Of a stretch of DNA of 64,000 nucleotides, positions 7,611 through 16,461 are shown in pieces. Source of the stretch: Polynucleobacter sp. HIN5. GTDB lineage: Bacteria; Pseudomonadota; Gammaproteobacteria; Burkholderiales; Burkholderiaceae. A model generated the notes under the pieces. That model saw nothing but the letters and a program-made list of their open reading frames with translations. It had not been told where the DNA came from and searched no databases. Every line of letters starts with the position of its first letter. Positions within the stretch are counted from its first letter, which is position 1. Where the stretch lies: contig NZ_AP028136.1 in NCBI RefSeq assembly GCF_030297555.1, positions 558,001 through 622,000 of the forward strand, in the 5' to 3' direction. The position numbers were made by a program, and so were the translations under genes.

Positions 7611-7750
7611 TTAAAAGTGTTATATTTAAAGTGTTAATGAAAATCTAATTCAGATAAGTTAATAAAAAATGTTTTCCCATATATAAGTATTTTCCGAAAA
7701 CGTATATAAGCACTATTTCTATTTAAAGATGCTATATTTAAAGTGTTAAT
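7611..7750. repeat. AT-rich direct repeats upstream of the 7775 gene
   Basis: The 18-mer TATATTTAAAGTGTTAAT occurs at 7621-7638 and 7733-7750, with a third partial copy of its AAAGTGTTA part at 7613-7621. They sit in the 276-bp gap between the operon starting at 7498 and the gene at 7775. They may be operators or iterons; no protein is linked to them. Confidence 0.5.
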
Positions 7751-7774
7751 AAAAGTTGATGGAAATCTTTCAAA

Positions 7775-8494
7775 ATGGAACAACATCGATACCCTCGCCA
7801 CTTCCAATACAAACATCCAACTTTTGGAACAAAGGGGAAGCCTAAGTCCAAATCTTCTTGGGAGGGGACGGTTTACTACTGGTGGTGGGAGTACTTGAGG
7901 CGAAATACGGATTATTTGAAGTGTTGTGAATCTGGAGGGAAGGGAAACCTAGCCAATCTTTATAAAGATTTTGGTGATGTTCGGGGCGATAGTTTTAAGA
8001 ATTGGTGGACAAAGGATGGACGTGGCGTAAACCTTTTCGCCGATCCGCAAGCCGAATATTCAATACGAGTTATGGAAAAGGGTCAAAGTGCGATTGACCC
8101 AGCCGAAGCATTCACAATCTCTATACCGTTATATCTTCCGAAGAAGCTAATCCTAAGACGCTTCAAGGAGCTACTCGATGAACGACACAAAGGAAAAAGG
8201 GGTCACCAGTTAGCAAAACGAAGTAAGGCTCGATATCAAGTAAAAGGTCAGCCCAATATCCCAGCTATAAAGCAAGCCTTAGAGGTCTATGATTTTAAAA
8301 AAGCTAACCCCAAGATGAAACTCTGGGAGATTGGGAACGCAATTCCGAAGCTACAAATGGGAAATAAAATTAAAGCAGGGGATACAGAGAGCGAAATAGC
8401 CGATAAGAAGAATGTGCTGGCTGCTACGGTGAGTCGATATCTAAGGAGAGCAGAAGTATCGATACAAAACACTACTTTAGGAAAGTTTCCTTAA
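7775..8494 (+). CDS. Hypothetical island protein, 239 aa, possible DNA-binding
   Basis: Not recognised by name. The N-terminal half is rich in aromatic residues (YYWWWEYLRR near residue 35, then FKNWWTKDGRG). The C-terminal half is basic, and its last part (DKKNVLAATVSRYLRRAE) resembles a helix-turn-helix of the type that selects DNA sites. I have the impression that similar proteins occur in islands of freshwater betaproteobacteria, but no function is known to me. The iteron-like repeats just upstream (7621-7750) would suit a replication or regulatory protein. The ribosome site is poor, so the start is uncertain. Confidence 0.55.
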   Translation: MEQHRYPRHFQYKHPTFGTKGKPKSKSSWEGTVYYWWWEYLRRNTDYLKCCESGGKGNLANLYKDFGDVRGDSFKNWWTKDGRGVNLFADPQAEYSIRVMEKGQSAIDPAEAFTISIPLYLPKKLILRRFKELLDERHKGKRGHQLAKRSKARYQVKGQPNIPAIKQALEVYDFKKANPKMKLWEIGNAIPKLQMGNKIKAGDTESEIADKKNVLAATVSRYLRRAEVSIQNTTLGKFP

Positions 8495-8552
8495 GTGGCT
8501 AGCTTTTATTGAAATTTAATCAGCTAAATGAGTTAATAACTTCAAAGGTTGA

Positions 8553-11500
8553 TTAAAAACTTCTCATTTCACTAAAAACCTTTTTAGCAAGCAATTCCTT
8601 AAAGCGCTGACGTAGTTTTTCGTCGTTCAATAACTTAGTGGTCATAGCCCGGTGACTATCCATGGAGGATATTAAGCAATCAAGCATTTCTTCTTCAAAC
8701 TTTGGAGACTGAATGAACTGAGATTCATCGTTTGCTTTTGCTTGTTTTTGAAGCTCTTCATTCTCCATCATCTTATTGTGTGCGTTGTTAAAAAGATTAA
8801 TTCGATCAGTCTCGCTTATATCAGGGAACAGATCATTTAGTTTATTTAATAGCTCTTCCAGCTTTACTAATTCCGGATCTTTAGCTTTACCAGTTCCCGC
8901 ACTCGTTACACCCTTGAGTCCTGTTTCCCCCTCGTCCGGAGAGCCTAACTTAATAGAAACTGCTTGACCGCTCTTAATCTTATAGTGGGTCATCTCTAGC
9001 CCAGCCAGATCTAAAGGTAACTTACGGTTTTCAGGTCTAATGAGCGGCGCAAGATGGCGATAGAACAAGTATCTCGCCTCAAGGTCTGTATCGGCGTAGT
9101 TAACAATCTGGGACAAGAATTCATAAAGTCGACAGAAGCTACCTAGATCCTTTTCAAACATGGTCAGGCGGTCGATCTGTTCTTTATCTTCTTTTACTTC
9201 AGCCTCTATGAAAAGACCATTAAAGCGTGACACCGGGGAGCTTAAGGCTGCTTGAATATCTTTTTGGCGCGCATCTCGTCTGCGATACGCCTCAATGAAG
9301 TTATGAATATCTTGCTCAGAGTAAATATGTTGCTGATCGAGCTTAGTGGATAAGTCATAAACAATGTCAGGATTCGTAGTTGCTAATAATTGCGAATGCT
9401 CGTAATAAGGTTCGAAAGAGAGGCGAATGGTTTCAACGTCATTTACAAAATCAAGAACATAGGTGATATCTTTTCCTGGGTACGTACGGTTTAGGCGTGA
9501 GAGGGTTTGAACCGCTGTAATTCCATCAATTCGCTTATCAACGTACATTGCGACAAGGAGAGGTTGATCAAATCCAGTTTGAAACTTATTGGCTACGATC
9601 AGGATTTTATTTTCCTCGTTCGCAAAGCCTTCCCGAATTCCACCACCTTTTAATTGTTTATTCATATTGCTTTCAGTGAAGGTTTCCGCGCCGTAATCGG
9701 GATCTTCCACGTCACCTGAGAAGGCGACAAGGATTGACATTTCCTTGTCGTAGCCCTCGGACTTAATATATTTTTCCATCTCAATTTTGTAGCGAACCGC
9801 TGCTTGACGAGAATCGGTTACAACCATAGCTTTTGCTTGACCGTCTAGGCGCCACATGACGTTGGCGCGAAAATGTTCAACAATAATGGAGACTTTTTGT
9901 GAAATGTTATGAGGGTGAAGCCTTACCCAGCGCGCAATCGTTTTAGCGGCTTCGGATTTATCGACGTCTTTATCATCCCAGTCCTTACCGCCATGGGCTA
10001 ATTTATACGCAACACGGTAGGGGGTGAAGTTCTGAAGAACATCTAGGATGAATCCTTCTTGAATCGCTTGTTTCATGGTGTAGAGGTGAAAGGGCTGAGG
10101 AAGTCCGTATTCATCCTTACGCCCAAATAGCTCCAAGGTTTTTCCTTTTGGGGTTGCGGTAAATGCGATAAAGCTAATGTTCGTCGGTAAAGTGCGCGCC
10201 TCTGATTCCCTTATTAAAAAATCCTCAGAAGATTCATCTTCTTCAAGAACTTGTTGTTCACCGCCAAGAACTTTTCGTAGCTGGCTGGCGGATGAGCCTG
10301 TTTGGGATGAATGAGCTTCGTCAGCTATGACAGCGAAGTTTCTATTCTTAAGTGTTGTGGTTTCCCGAATTTCCTTGAGGATGAAAGGGAAGGTTTGAAG
10401 AGTCACAATCACAATCATTGCGCCATGTGTTAAAGCTTCAACCAACTGTCCTGATTTAGAGCCGCGGTCTGAGTCAATAGAGACTACAACACCTGCTGTT
10501 GATGAAAACTGACTAATCGTATCCTTTAATTGCTCGTCTAAAACGGTGCGGTCGGTAATAACAATAACCGTATCAAATACCTTCATATCGTTAGTATCAT
10601 GTAGGGTTGATAGTTGATGAGCGCTCCATCCAATCGTATTAGACTTACCTGAGCCAGCCGAATGTTGAAACAAGTAATTCTTACCAGCCCCTTCGGTCTT
10701 CACCGCATTGATCAACTTTGTGACTGCGTCAAGCTGGTGATACCTTGGGAATATTAGAGTTTCAGAAGTTTTCTTTGCGCCCGATTTATCAGTAGTTGTT
10801 TTAACCTCCAACTGAATAAAGCTCTCTAGAATTTTTAACCAACGGTCTTTTTGAAAGATCTCTTCCCAAAGATAAGCTGTTTGATATCCATTTGGATTAG
10901 GTGGATTTCCTTTTCCACCTTCATAGCCCTTATTAAAAGGTAGAAAAAAGGTGCTCATACCATTTAACTTGGTAGTCATCCAAACTTCTGATGTAGAAAC
11001 AGCAAAGTGAACTAACGCACCCCGTTTGAATTGAAGGAGAGGTTCTTCTTTCTTTGTCTCAGGGTCACGTGGATTACGGTCAGTCTTATATTGGTTTTTA
11101 GCGTCGTCAATACCTTGCGTAAAGTCAGTCTTGAGCTCGATGGTTGCTACCGGAACGCCGTTAACAAAGAGAACCAAGTCGATTGAATTGCGGTTGCTAG
11201 TTGAATAGTGAACTTGGCGTATAACGCGCAATCTATTCTTGGCGTAGCGTTCTTTAATCTCTTCATTGAAGCCATGCGATGGCGCAAACTGAACGAGCTC
11301 AAATCCGGTAGACCCAGCCCCAGTTGCTTTAAATCCCTTTCGTAATGCGTGAAGCGTTCCCTCGGTATCTAGAACCTTAACCAAACGATCAAGAAGGGTA
11401 TTTGTGGATGCGCCATTATGAAAGCTCTTTAGCCGCTCCCAAGATTTGGGCTGTGTATCCTCAATAAAGCCTTTTAAATCCTCAGGAAATAAAGCGCGCT

Positions 11501-11597
11501 CGGGGTCATAGCCTTCATCGCTTTTGGAATAGAGCCATCCTTGTGACTTTAAAAAGTCGCAGACGTCATTTTCAAATTCATATTCGTTATGAATCAT
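8553..11597 (-). CDS. hsdR: Type I restriction enzyme, HsdR (motor and nuclease) subunit
   Basis: The 1014-residue subunit drives ATP-dependent DNA translocation and cuts DNA unmethylated at the HsdS target. The N-terminal nuclease shows a PD-(D/E)xK core (Asp140 in SIDLVLF and Glu154-Leu-Lys156 in TIELKTD). The motor shows Walker A AGSGKS (about 314-319), a DEAH box (426-429) and the motif III segment FTATP. A C-terminal helical part follows. Length and motif order are normal and no frame break is seen. Its ATG overlaps the hsdS stop as ATGA (11594-11597), so its translation is tied to hsdS. It is the last gene of the four-gene operon. Confidence 0.97.
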   Translation of the reverse strand: MIHNEYEFENDVCDFLKSQGWLYSKSDEGYDPERALFPEDLKGFIEDTQPKSWERLKSFHNGASTNTLLDRLVKVLDTEGTLHALRKGFKATGAGSTGFELVQFAPSHGFNEEIKERYAKNRLRVIRQVHYSTSNRNSIDLVLFVNGVPVATIELKTDFTQGIDDAKNQYKTDRNPRDPETKKEEPLLQFKRGALVHFAVSTSEVWMTTKLNGMSTFFLPFNKGYEGGKGNPPNPNGYQTAYLWEEIFQKDRWLKILESFIQLEVKTTTDKSGAKKTSETLIFPRYHQLDAVTKLINAVKTEGAGKNYLFQHSAGSGKSNTIGWSAHQLSTLHDTNDMKVFDTVIVITDRTVLDEQLKDTISQFSSTAGVVVSIDSDRGSKSGQLVEALTHGAMIVIVTLQTFPFILKEIRETTTLKNRNFAVIADEAHSSQTGSSASQLRKVLGGEQQVLEEDESSEDFLIRESEARTLPTNISFIAFTATPKGKTLELFGRKDEYGLPQPFHLYTMKQAIQEGFILDVLQNFTPYRVAYKLAHGGKDWDDKDVDKSEAAKTIARWVRLHPHNISQKVSIIVEHFRANVMWRLDGQAKAMVVTDSRQAAVRYKIEMEKYIKSEGYDKEMSILVAFSGDVEDPDYGAETFTESNMNKQLKGGGIREGFANEENKILIVANKFQTGFDQPLLVAMYVDKRIDGITAVQTLSRLNRTYPGKDITYVLDFVNDVETIRLSFEPYYEHSQLLATTNPDIVYDLSTKLDQQHIYSEQDIHNFIEAYRRRDARQKDIQAALSSPVSRFNGLFIEAEVKEDKEQIDRLTMFEKDLGSFCRLYEFLSQIVNYADTDLEARYLFYRHLAPLIRPENRKLPLDLAGLEMTHYKIKSGQAVSIKLGSPDEGETGLKGVTSAGTGKAKDPELVKLEELLNKLNDLFPDISETDRINLFNNAHNKMMENEELQKQAKANDESQFIQSPKFEEEMLDCLISSMDSHRAMTTKLLNDEKLRQRFKELLAKKVFSEMRSF

Positions 11598-12892
11598 GCG
11601 ATTTCCTTAGGCTGATAGTTACGAACATCTATCTGACCCGTGACTGCGGCTGAAATTAAAGCTGATCGACGTTCTTGTAATAGTTGAATAGCATTACTAG
11701 CCTGTAAAATTAATTGATCAAATTCGGCAGCTTTTTCTTCAATTACAGTCACGATATTTTTTTGCTCTTCAATATCAGGAAAACTGATTGAAAAATTCGT
11801 AAGCATGGGGCGTCTTAGGGAGTCAACTGTAGATTTTGCGCCACCCTCAAGAGCAACTTTAATAAAGTTTTCTTTAAAGAAATGAAAAAGATACTTACCG
11901 GTGACTTCTTTAAAATTATTCAACATATAAACACGCTGATGAAAATCAAACGGTCCATTAACGTAGTGGAATACTTTTCCAACTCCAGCCCCATCTCCCG
12001 CAGTTAAAATTGCTTCGCAGTCGTATGTATATGAGTTAATTCTTTCAATCGTTTGCGATCTAACAAAAAAAGGATAATCTCCATCCTCAACAGAATTTTC
12101 AGAATCTTTGTCACCTGTTCGAATTTCTGCTAAAAATTTTAATTTTCGAACAGTCCAATGCTTGGGGATAAGCCCTATCCAATCGATACCCGATTCTTTC
12201 ATTTCTACAGTTCGATCAAGCCCTTTAGTCACAGCATTTGTTATGAAGACTCGATGCTTTTCTTTTAGAAGTTCAATCAGTTTTTCTTGTTCGGCGACAA
12301 GGATGGTGATTTTTTCGGTTTCAATTTCAAGAAACTTGGCTATTGCGATTTGTTCATTAAAAGGAGGATAAGCAGATCTTTCATTAAAGTATCTGTCTTG
12401 ATCTAGGTTTTGTATTCCTGATGTTTGATTTATGGAGCCTATCGTTAGCCTTATTGAGTAAGCTGCTGAATGGACAAATCTCCAAAATGACGGATCCATA
12501 TTAGGCGCAAGTTCAATCTTTGCTATAAAATTTGAGCAAACTGCTTTATGAGTACTTTTATAAAGAACTACACATCCGACAGGTTGATTCTCTCCACCAC
12601 CAGATTTTTCTATTAAAAGATTACCTTTTGATAAAGTTCTGCTGAGCTGTTCTTTTTCAGTTACGTTTCGAATAGTAGGTACTTCTTGCTGAACTTCCAG
12701 TCGGATACGATTAAAGTCCGCCACTCTTACGCATGGGATGTCATACTCATTTCCATTCGCATCGTTTCCCCATATACCATTTCTACATGTTTTTATAGAC
12801 ACTTTTAAACGTTCAACATTCCAATGGACCGGAACTTCACCAACCCACTCAACACCACTATTTTTATACTCAGGATACCGAGGAAAGGTCAT
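11594..12892 (-). CDS. hsdS: Type I restriction-modification specificity subunit HsdS
   Basis: The 432-residue protein has the usual two-fold layout. There are two target-recognition domains, each introduced by a similar segment (VEWVGEVPVHWNVERLK at about 14-30 and a repeat starting at IDWIGLIPKHW near 239), and each followed by a long helix (central about 185-230, C-terminal about 380-425). Each recognition domain reads one half of a bipartite DNA site, and the helices set the spacing. The target itself cannot be derived. The ATG overlaps the hsdM stop as ATGA (12889-12892). Confidence 0.95.
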   Translation of the reverse strand: MTFPRYPEYKNSGVEWVGEVPVHWNVERLKVSIKTCRNGIWGNDANGNEYDIPCVRVADFNRIRLEVQQEVPTIRNVTEKEQLSRTLSKGNLLIEKSGGGENQPVGCVVLYKSTHKAVCSNFIAKIELAPNMDPSFWRFVHSAAYSIRLTIGSINQTSGIQNLDQDRYFNERSAYPPFNEQIAIAKFLEIETEKITILVAEQEKLIELLKEKHRVFITNAVTKGLDRTVEMKESGIDWIGLIPKHWTVRKLKFLAEIRTGDKDSENSVEDGDYPFFVRSQTIERINSYTYDCEAILTAGDGAGVGKVFHYVNGPFDFHQRVYMLNNFKEVTGKYLFHFFKENFIKVALEGGAKSTVDSLRRPMLTNFSISFPDIEEQKNIVTVIEEKAAEFDQLILQASNAIQLLQERRSALISAAVTGQIDVRNYQPKEIA

Positions 12893-14628
12893 GCTGATAG
12901 CCCTCGAATCATTTCCACGATTTTGTCAGTTGTTTTTTTCAATTCTGTATCAATTTCAGATAACGCTCTAGGTGGCTTATAAACATAAAAGTGTCGAGTA
13001 AAAGGTATTTCATACCCCACTTTAGTTTTCTCCTTATCTATCCATGCGTCTGGCGCATGGGGTAGCACCTCCCGCTTGAAATATTCTTCGATATTTTCTT
13101 TCAGTGGAACGTTTTCTGTATCTCGCAAGTTGCTATCTGCTTGCGGATTTCCTTTTGTCTTTCCCTTAGTTGATATTACAATTTTTCCTTCTTCATCTAA
13201 CAAAGGTCGTTCTACTGTAATTGTTGTATATCCGAAATCTTGCGCATCAAAAATCTTAGAGTTTTCATTTTCATCAAACTCTCCATAGAGTTTGATGATT
13301 CGCTCAATGTCAGTCTCTCCTAATTCTTTACGTTTCGAGCCAAGACTTTTACGCATTTTTTGGAAAAATTCACTAGCGTTGATAAGCTGAATTTTTCCTT
13401 TTCGTTCTTTAGCTTTGTGATTTGACAATACCCAGATGTAGGTTGATATACCCGTGTTGTAAAACATGTCAGTAGGTAATCCAATTATCGTCTCTAGTAG
13501 GTCTTGCTCAATAACCCACTTGCGAATTTCACTTTCTCCTGAGCCAGCTCCGCCAGTGAACAACGGAGATCCATTTAAAACGATTGCGATACGCCCACCG
13601 CCTTTTTCAGGCTCTCGCATCTTACTGATTAAGTGAAGCAAGAAGAGCAAACTTCCATCTGAGATGCGTGGAAGACCTGGACCAAAGCGCCCAGCGAAAC
13701 CTAAGCGTTCATACTCATCCTTGACTTCCTTTTCTGCTTTCTTCCACTCAACACCAAAAGGAGGGTTAGAAAGTCCATAGTCAAACTTTACTCCCGCATG
13801 ACCATCATTTTTTAATGTATCTCCAAATTTAATATTGCTTATATCCTGACCTTTTATTAGCATGTCGCCTTTACAGATGGCGTATGACTCTGGATTTAAT
13901 TCTTGTCCGCTGACAATTAGGGTTGCGTCAGGATTTAAACCATTGGGTCCAGTTAAGTATTCTTCAGCAATAGACAACATTCCACCTGTACCAGCTGTTG
14001 GGTCATAAAGTGTTCTTATTACTCCAGGTTTTGATAATGCTTCGCTATCTCCATGAAACAATAAGTCCACCATCAATCGAATAACTTCTCTTGGCGTAAA
14101 GTGCTCACCAGCTGTCTCATTTGAGAGTTCAGCAAACTTTCGAATTAACTCCTCGAATATAAGACCCATATCAGCGTTGCTAACTTGATTGGGGTGAAGA
14201 TCGATTTCTGAGAATTTTTTAGCTACGAGAAACAAGAGATCAGCATTTGCTAACTTATCAATCTGGTCATCGAATTCATACTTTTCAAAAATATCGCCAA
14301 CATTGCTTGAGAATCCATTGATATAGCTTAAGAGGTTAGCCTTTATTTGCGTAGGCTGCGCAAGAGCCTTATTAAGATCTAATGGGGATGAGTTATAAAA
14401 ACTTTGTTTAGCAATTCTGGTTAAGAAGGGCGTTGGGTCTACGCCTTCAGCAGTCCTTTTTTTAAATTCTTCAAGAACCTTATCTTTAGTTGGTTTGAGA
14501 ATACAGTCTAGACGTCTGAGAACGGTAAAGGGAAGAATGACTTTTCCATAGTCTGACTGTCTATAGCTTCCTCTTAGAAGATCAGCTACAGACCAGATGA
14601 ATGATGATAGATTGGATGCGTTGCTCAT
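12889..14628 (-). CDS. hsdM: Type I DNA adenine methyltransferase, HsdM subunit
   Basis: The 579-residue subunit methylates adenine N6 in the HsdS target, using S-adenosylmethionine. The helical N-terminal domain (about 5-140) precedes the catalytic domain, which has AGEHFTPR (173-180), the cofactor motif DPTAGTGG (209-216) and the catalytic motif NPPF (288-291), all intact. This contrasts with the upstream fusion gene, where the equivalents are lost. The start ATG overlaps the stop of that gene as ATGA (14625-14628). Confidence 0.97.
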   Translation of the reverse strand: MSNASNLSSFIWSVADLLRGSYRQSDYGKVILPFTVLRRLDCILKPTKDKVLEEFKKRTAEGVDPTPFLTRIAKQSFYNSSPLDLNKALAQPTQIKANLLSYINGFSSNVGDIFEKYEFDDQIDKLANADLLFLVAKKFSEIDLHPNQVSNADMGLIFEELIRKFAELSNETAGEHFTPREVIRLMVDLLFHGDSEALSKPGVIRTLYDPTAGTGGMLSIAEEYLTGPNGLNPDATLIVSGQELNPESYAICKGDMLIKGQDISNIKFGDTLKNDGHAGVKFDYGLSNPPFGVEWKKAEKEVKDEYERLGFAGRFGPGLPRISDGSLLFLLHLISKMREPEKGGGRIAIVLNGSPLFTGGAGSGESEIRKWVIEQDLLETIIGLPTDMFYNTGISTYIWVLSNHKAKERKGKIQLINASEFFQKMRKSLGSKRKELGETDIERIIKLYGEFDENENSKIFDAQDFGYTTITVERPLLDEEGKIVISTKGKTKGNPQADSNLRDTENVPLKENIEEYFKREVLPHAPDAWIDKEKTKVGYEIPFTRHFYVYKPPRALSEIDTELKKTTDKIVEMIRGLSA

Positions 14629-16256
14629 AGGCTTTGTGACTTCTTGCTGAAATGATTTGTTATGTATGTCACCATCTTGGGACCATCTAACTTATCTGTT
14701 GCGGGGTTTGTACGAACATAGAAGTCGTTATCGTCGACATAAATTGGAATAGGCGATTCTTTACATTCAACTAGAAGAACATGCTTATTAAAGATTTTAA
14801 TTAATCTGTAGTCTATAAAGTCGTAGACTTGACCACCAATTCGTTCTTTTATTAAATTCCGAAATTTTAGTAGATAGTCATCATGTGTTTTGTAAAACTT
14901 TGCGACTTCATAGTCAACTCCACTAATTTCACCAGAATCGTTTACACCAATGACAAGTGTTCCCCCAGAACTATTCATAAATGCGGCTATTGTTTTGACC
15001 ACCGAAAGTTCAATATATTTTTCTCTTGATTGTTTTTTTACATCGAGGGTAAGCGTCTCTTTAAATTCCGTTTGCTTGGATTCGCCGCTACGAATAAGAG
15101 ACATAACCTTATCGGAATCAGCTAGACCGCCCACTACTTCCAACATGATGTCAATCTGTTTCAAAGTAGTATCTGAGCTAATGGGGTTTACAGCTAAATC
15201 ATCTTCAAATTGACTAATTACATCTTTAACTTTTTTTAATTTTGAAATTGAATTGATAATTTCTAACTGCTCTTTCAGCGGTGGTATAGAAACTTCAGCA
15301 TCATTTAAATTCTGAAGCGTAATGTTCGGAATGAAAGACCCCGAATTTAATGAATTTAAAATTAGTTTTCCTAGTCTTGAGCAAAAAAATGACTCTAAAT
15401 ATTTCGCATCAACGAGTTCATGATTACATACACATTGGTAAAAGTTACTGTGGTTAGAGCTAAGATTTTCAATGTTAGACGTTACAGGCTTAGTTCCAAC
15501 CTTATGTATGTACAAACTGTTGGATAAATTATCAAAATTTGATTTTGGTTTAACTGAATTTATAGATCTAAATAGATCACTCAATTTTTTTGTACCAAAT
15601 TGCTTATATTCAGTTTCCAATGCTTGAATGTGTTGGTGTATTTTCCATCTTGAAAATCCTTGAAACTCACCGGGTTTGATAAAAATACCTTCTTCTAAGT
15701 TATTTCCCAAACTCTCGTTTACTATTTTTTTTGCTAAATGATCTGCTTGATCCTGGTCTTTTAATTCACAAATAATTTCTTGTGCGATTAAACCTTTTTT
15801 GACTAAAAAAAATGGAATTCTTAGGTTTGTGTAGGGCTTAAATAAGCCTTCCGGTGAATCAATAATCGCCAAAAGCTCAGCTTGATTATTTAATAATGAT
15901 CTTATTCCTCTTTTGGTATTTTGAATTAATATGTTTTCACCAATTGAAAACATTAGTCCACTCTCATTTAGCAAGTTAATACTTTCTAGTATTGTTTTTG
16001 TAATATATGAGCTTGACTTACCATCAAACTCGACCTTCATACCTATTGGTAAATCGGCGAGTATTAAATCCCATTTTTCTGAAACGTTGATGCTTTCCGA
16101 ATAATTCAATACTTTTTTCTTTTCACATACTATTGAATTAAAAATATTAAATTGTGAGTGATTCAATATTAGGACGTTTTTGGCTTTTAAGTTCTCGATA
16201 AGCGAATTTATGAAAGTGTTGATGATCACTTTTTTTTCTTCATTTATTTCGATCAT
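14625..16256 (-). CDS. Fusion: degenerate HsdM-like lobe, type I TRD and AlbA_2/Schlafen-like domain
   Basis: This 543-residue protein is the first gene of the hsd operon. Residues about 20-155 resemble the core of an HsdM methyltransferase, but the cofactor motif is absent and the catalytic NPPF position reads ADLP (67-70, in DLILADLPIG). This lobe is therefore probably inactive and may serve for docking. Residues about 222-345 resemble an HsdS half with the hallmark ending IPPLKEQ. Residues about 388-535 (14652-15095) match the AlbA_2 (Schlafen-type) domain: ESKQTEFKE (392-400), AAFMNSSGGTLVIGV and DSGEISGVD. The Glu392/Glu397 spacing equals that of two catalytic carboxylates of Schlafen tRNA nucleases. 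It shares an ATGA overlap with hsdM. Domain calls are from motifs; the function is inferred. It could instead be a regulator of the R-M genes. Confidence 0.85.
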   Translation of the reverse strand: MIEINEEKKVIINTFINSLIENLKAKNVLILNHSQFNIFNSIVCEKKKVLNYSESINVSEKWDLILADLPIGMKVEFDGKSSSYITKTILESINLLNESGLMFSIGENILIQNTKRGIRSLLNNQAELLAIIDSPEGLFKPYTNLRIPFFLVKKGLIAQEIICELKDQDQADHLAKKIVNESLGNNLEEGIFIKPGEFQGFSRWKIHQHIQALETEYKQFGTKKLSDLFRSINSVKPKSNFDNLSNSLYIHKVGTKPVTSNIENLSSNHSNFYQCVCNHELVDAKYLESFFCSRLGKLILNSLNSGSFIPNITLQNLNDAEVSIPPLKEQLEIINSISKLKKVKDVISQFEDDLAVNPISSDTTLKQIDIMLEVVGGLADSDKVMSLIRSGESKQTEFKETLTLDVKKQSREKYIELSVVKTIAAFMNSSGGTLVIGVNDSGEISGVDYEVAKFYKTHDDYLLKFRNLIKERIGGQVYDFIDYRLIKIFNKHVLLVECKESPIPIYVDDNDFYVRTNPATDKLDGPKMVTYITNHFSKKSQSL

Positions 16257-16461
16257 TTTTATTTACCTTGATAGTTTCATTTGGCTCATAGTAAATAATA
16301 TAGTTATTAAGTTTGTAAAACTTGCTACAGCGAGTCGAACGGGCGTAAAAACCGCCCAATAGCGAACCTTCCAAAAAACAAGTTAAGTCCTTGATTTTCT
16401 TTACCTTAATTCAGTTTAAAGGTAAAATTATCATATAAATCATGGACTTAGGAGGTTTTTT
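16257..16461. promoter_or_regulatory. Divergent control region of the hsd operon and recombinase, with palindrome
   Basis: The 205-bp gap must carry promoters for the minus-strand hsd operon and the plus-strand recombinase. A perfect inverted repeat, TTTACCTT (16400-16407) and AAGGTAAA (16419-16426), spans 27 bp just upstream of the recombinase. It could be an operator or the binding site of the recombinase itself. A small 5-bp hairpin (GGGCG/CGCCC, 16341-16357) is also present. An AT-rich block (TATCATATAAAT near 16429-16440) may contain the recombinase -10 element. Confidence 0.5.

Noticed and set aside
8553-16256. Phase-variable R-M locus in which the serine recombinase shuffles hsdS halves.
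   Set aside because: No second or partial inverted hsdS copy with matching recognition-domain ends was seen; the fusion's recognition domain is not an obvious inverted repeat of the HsdS domains.
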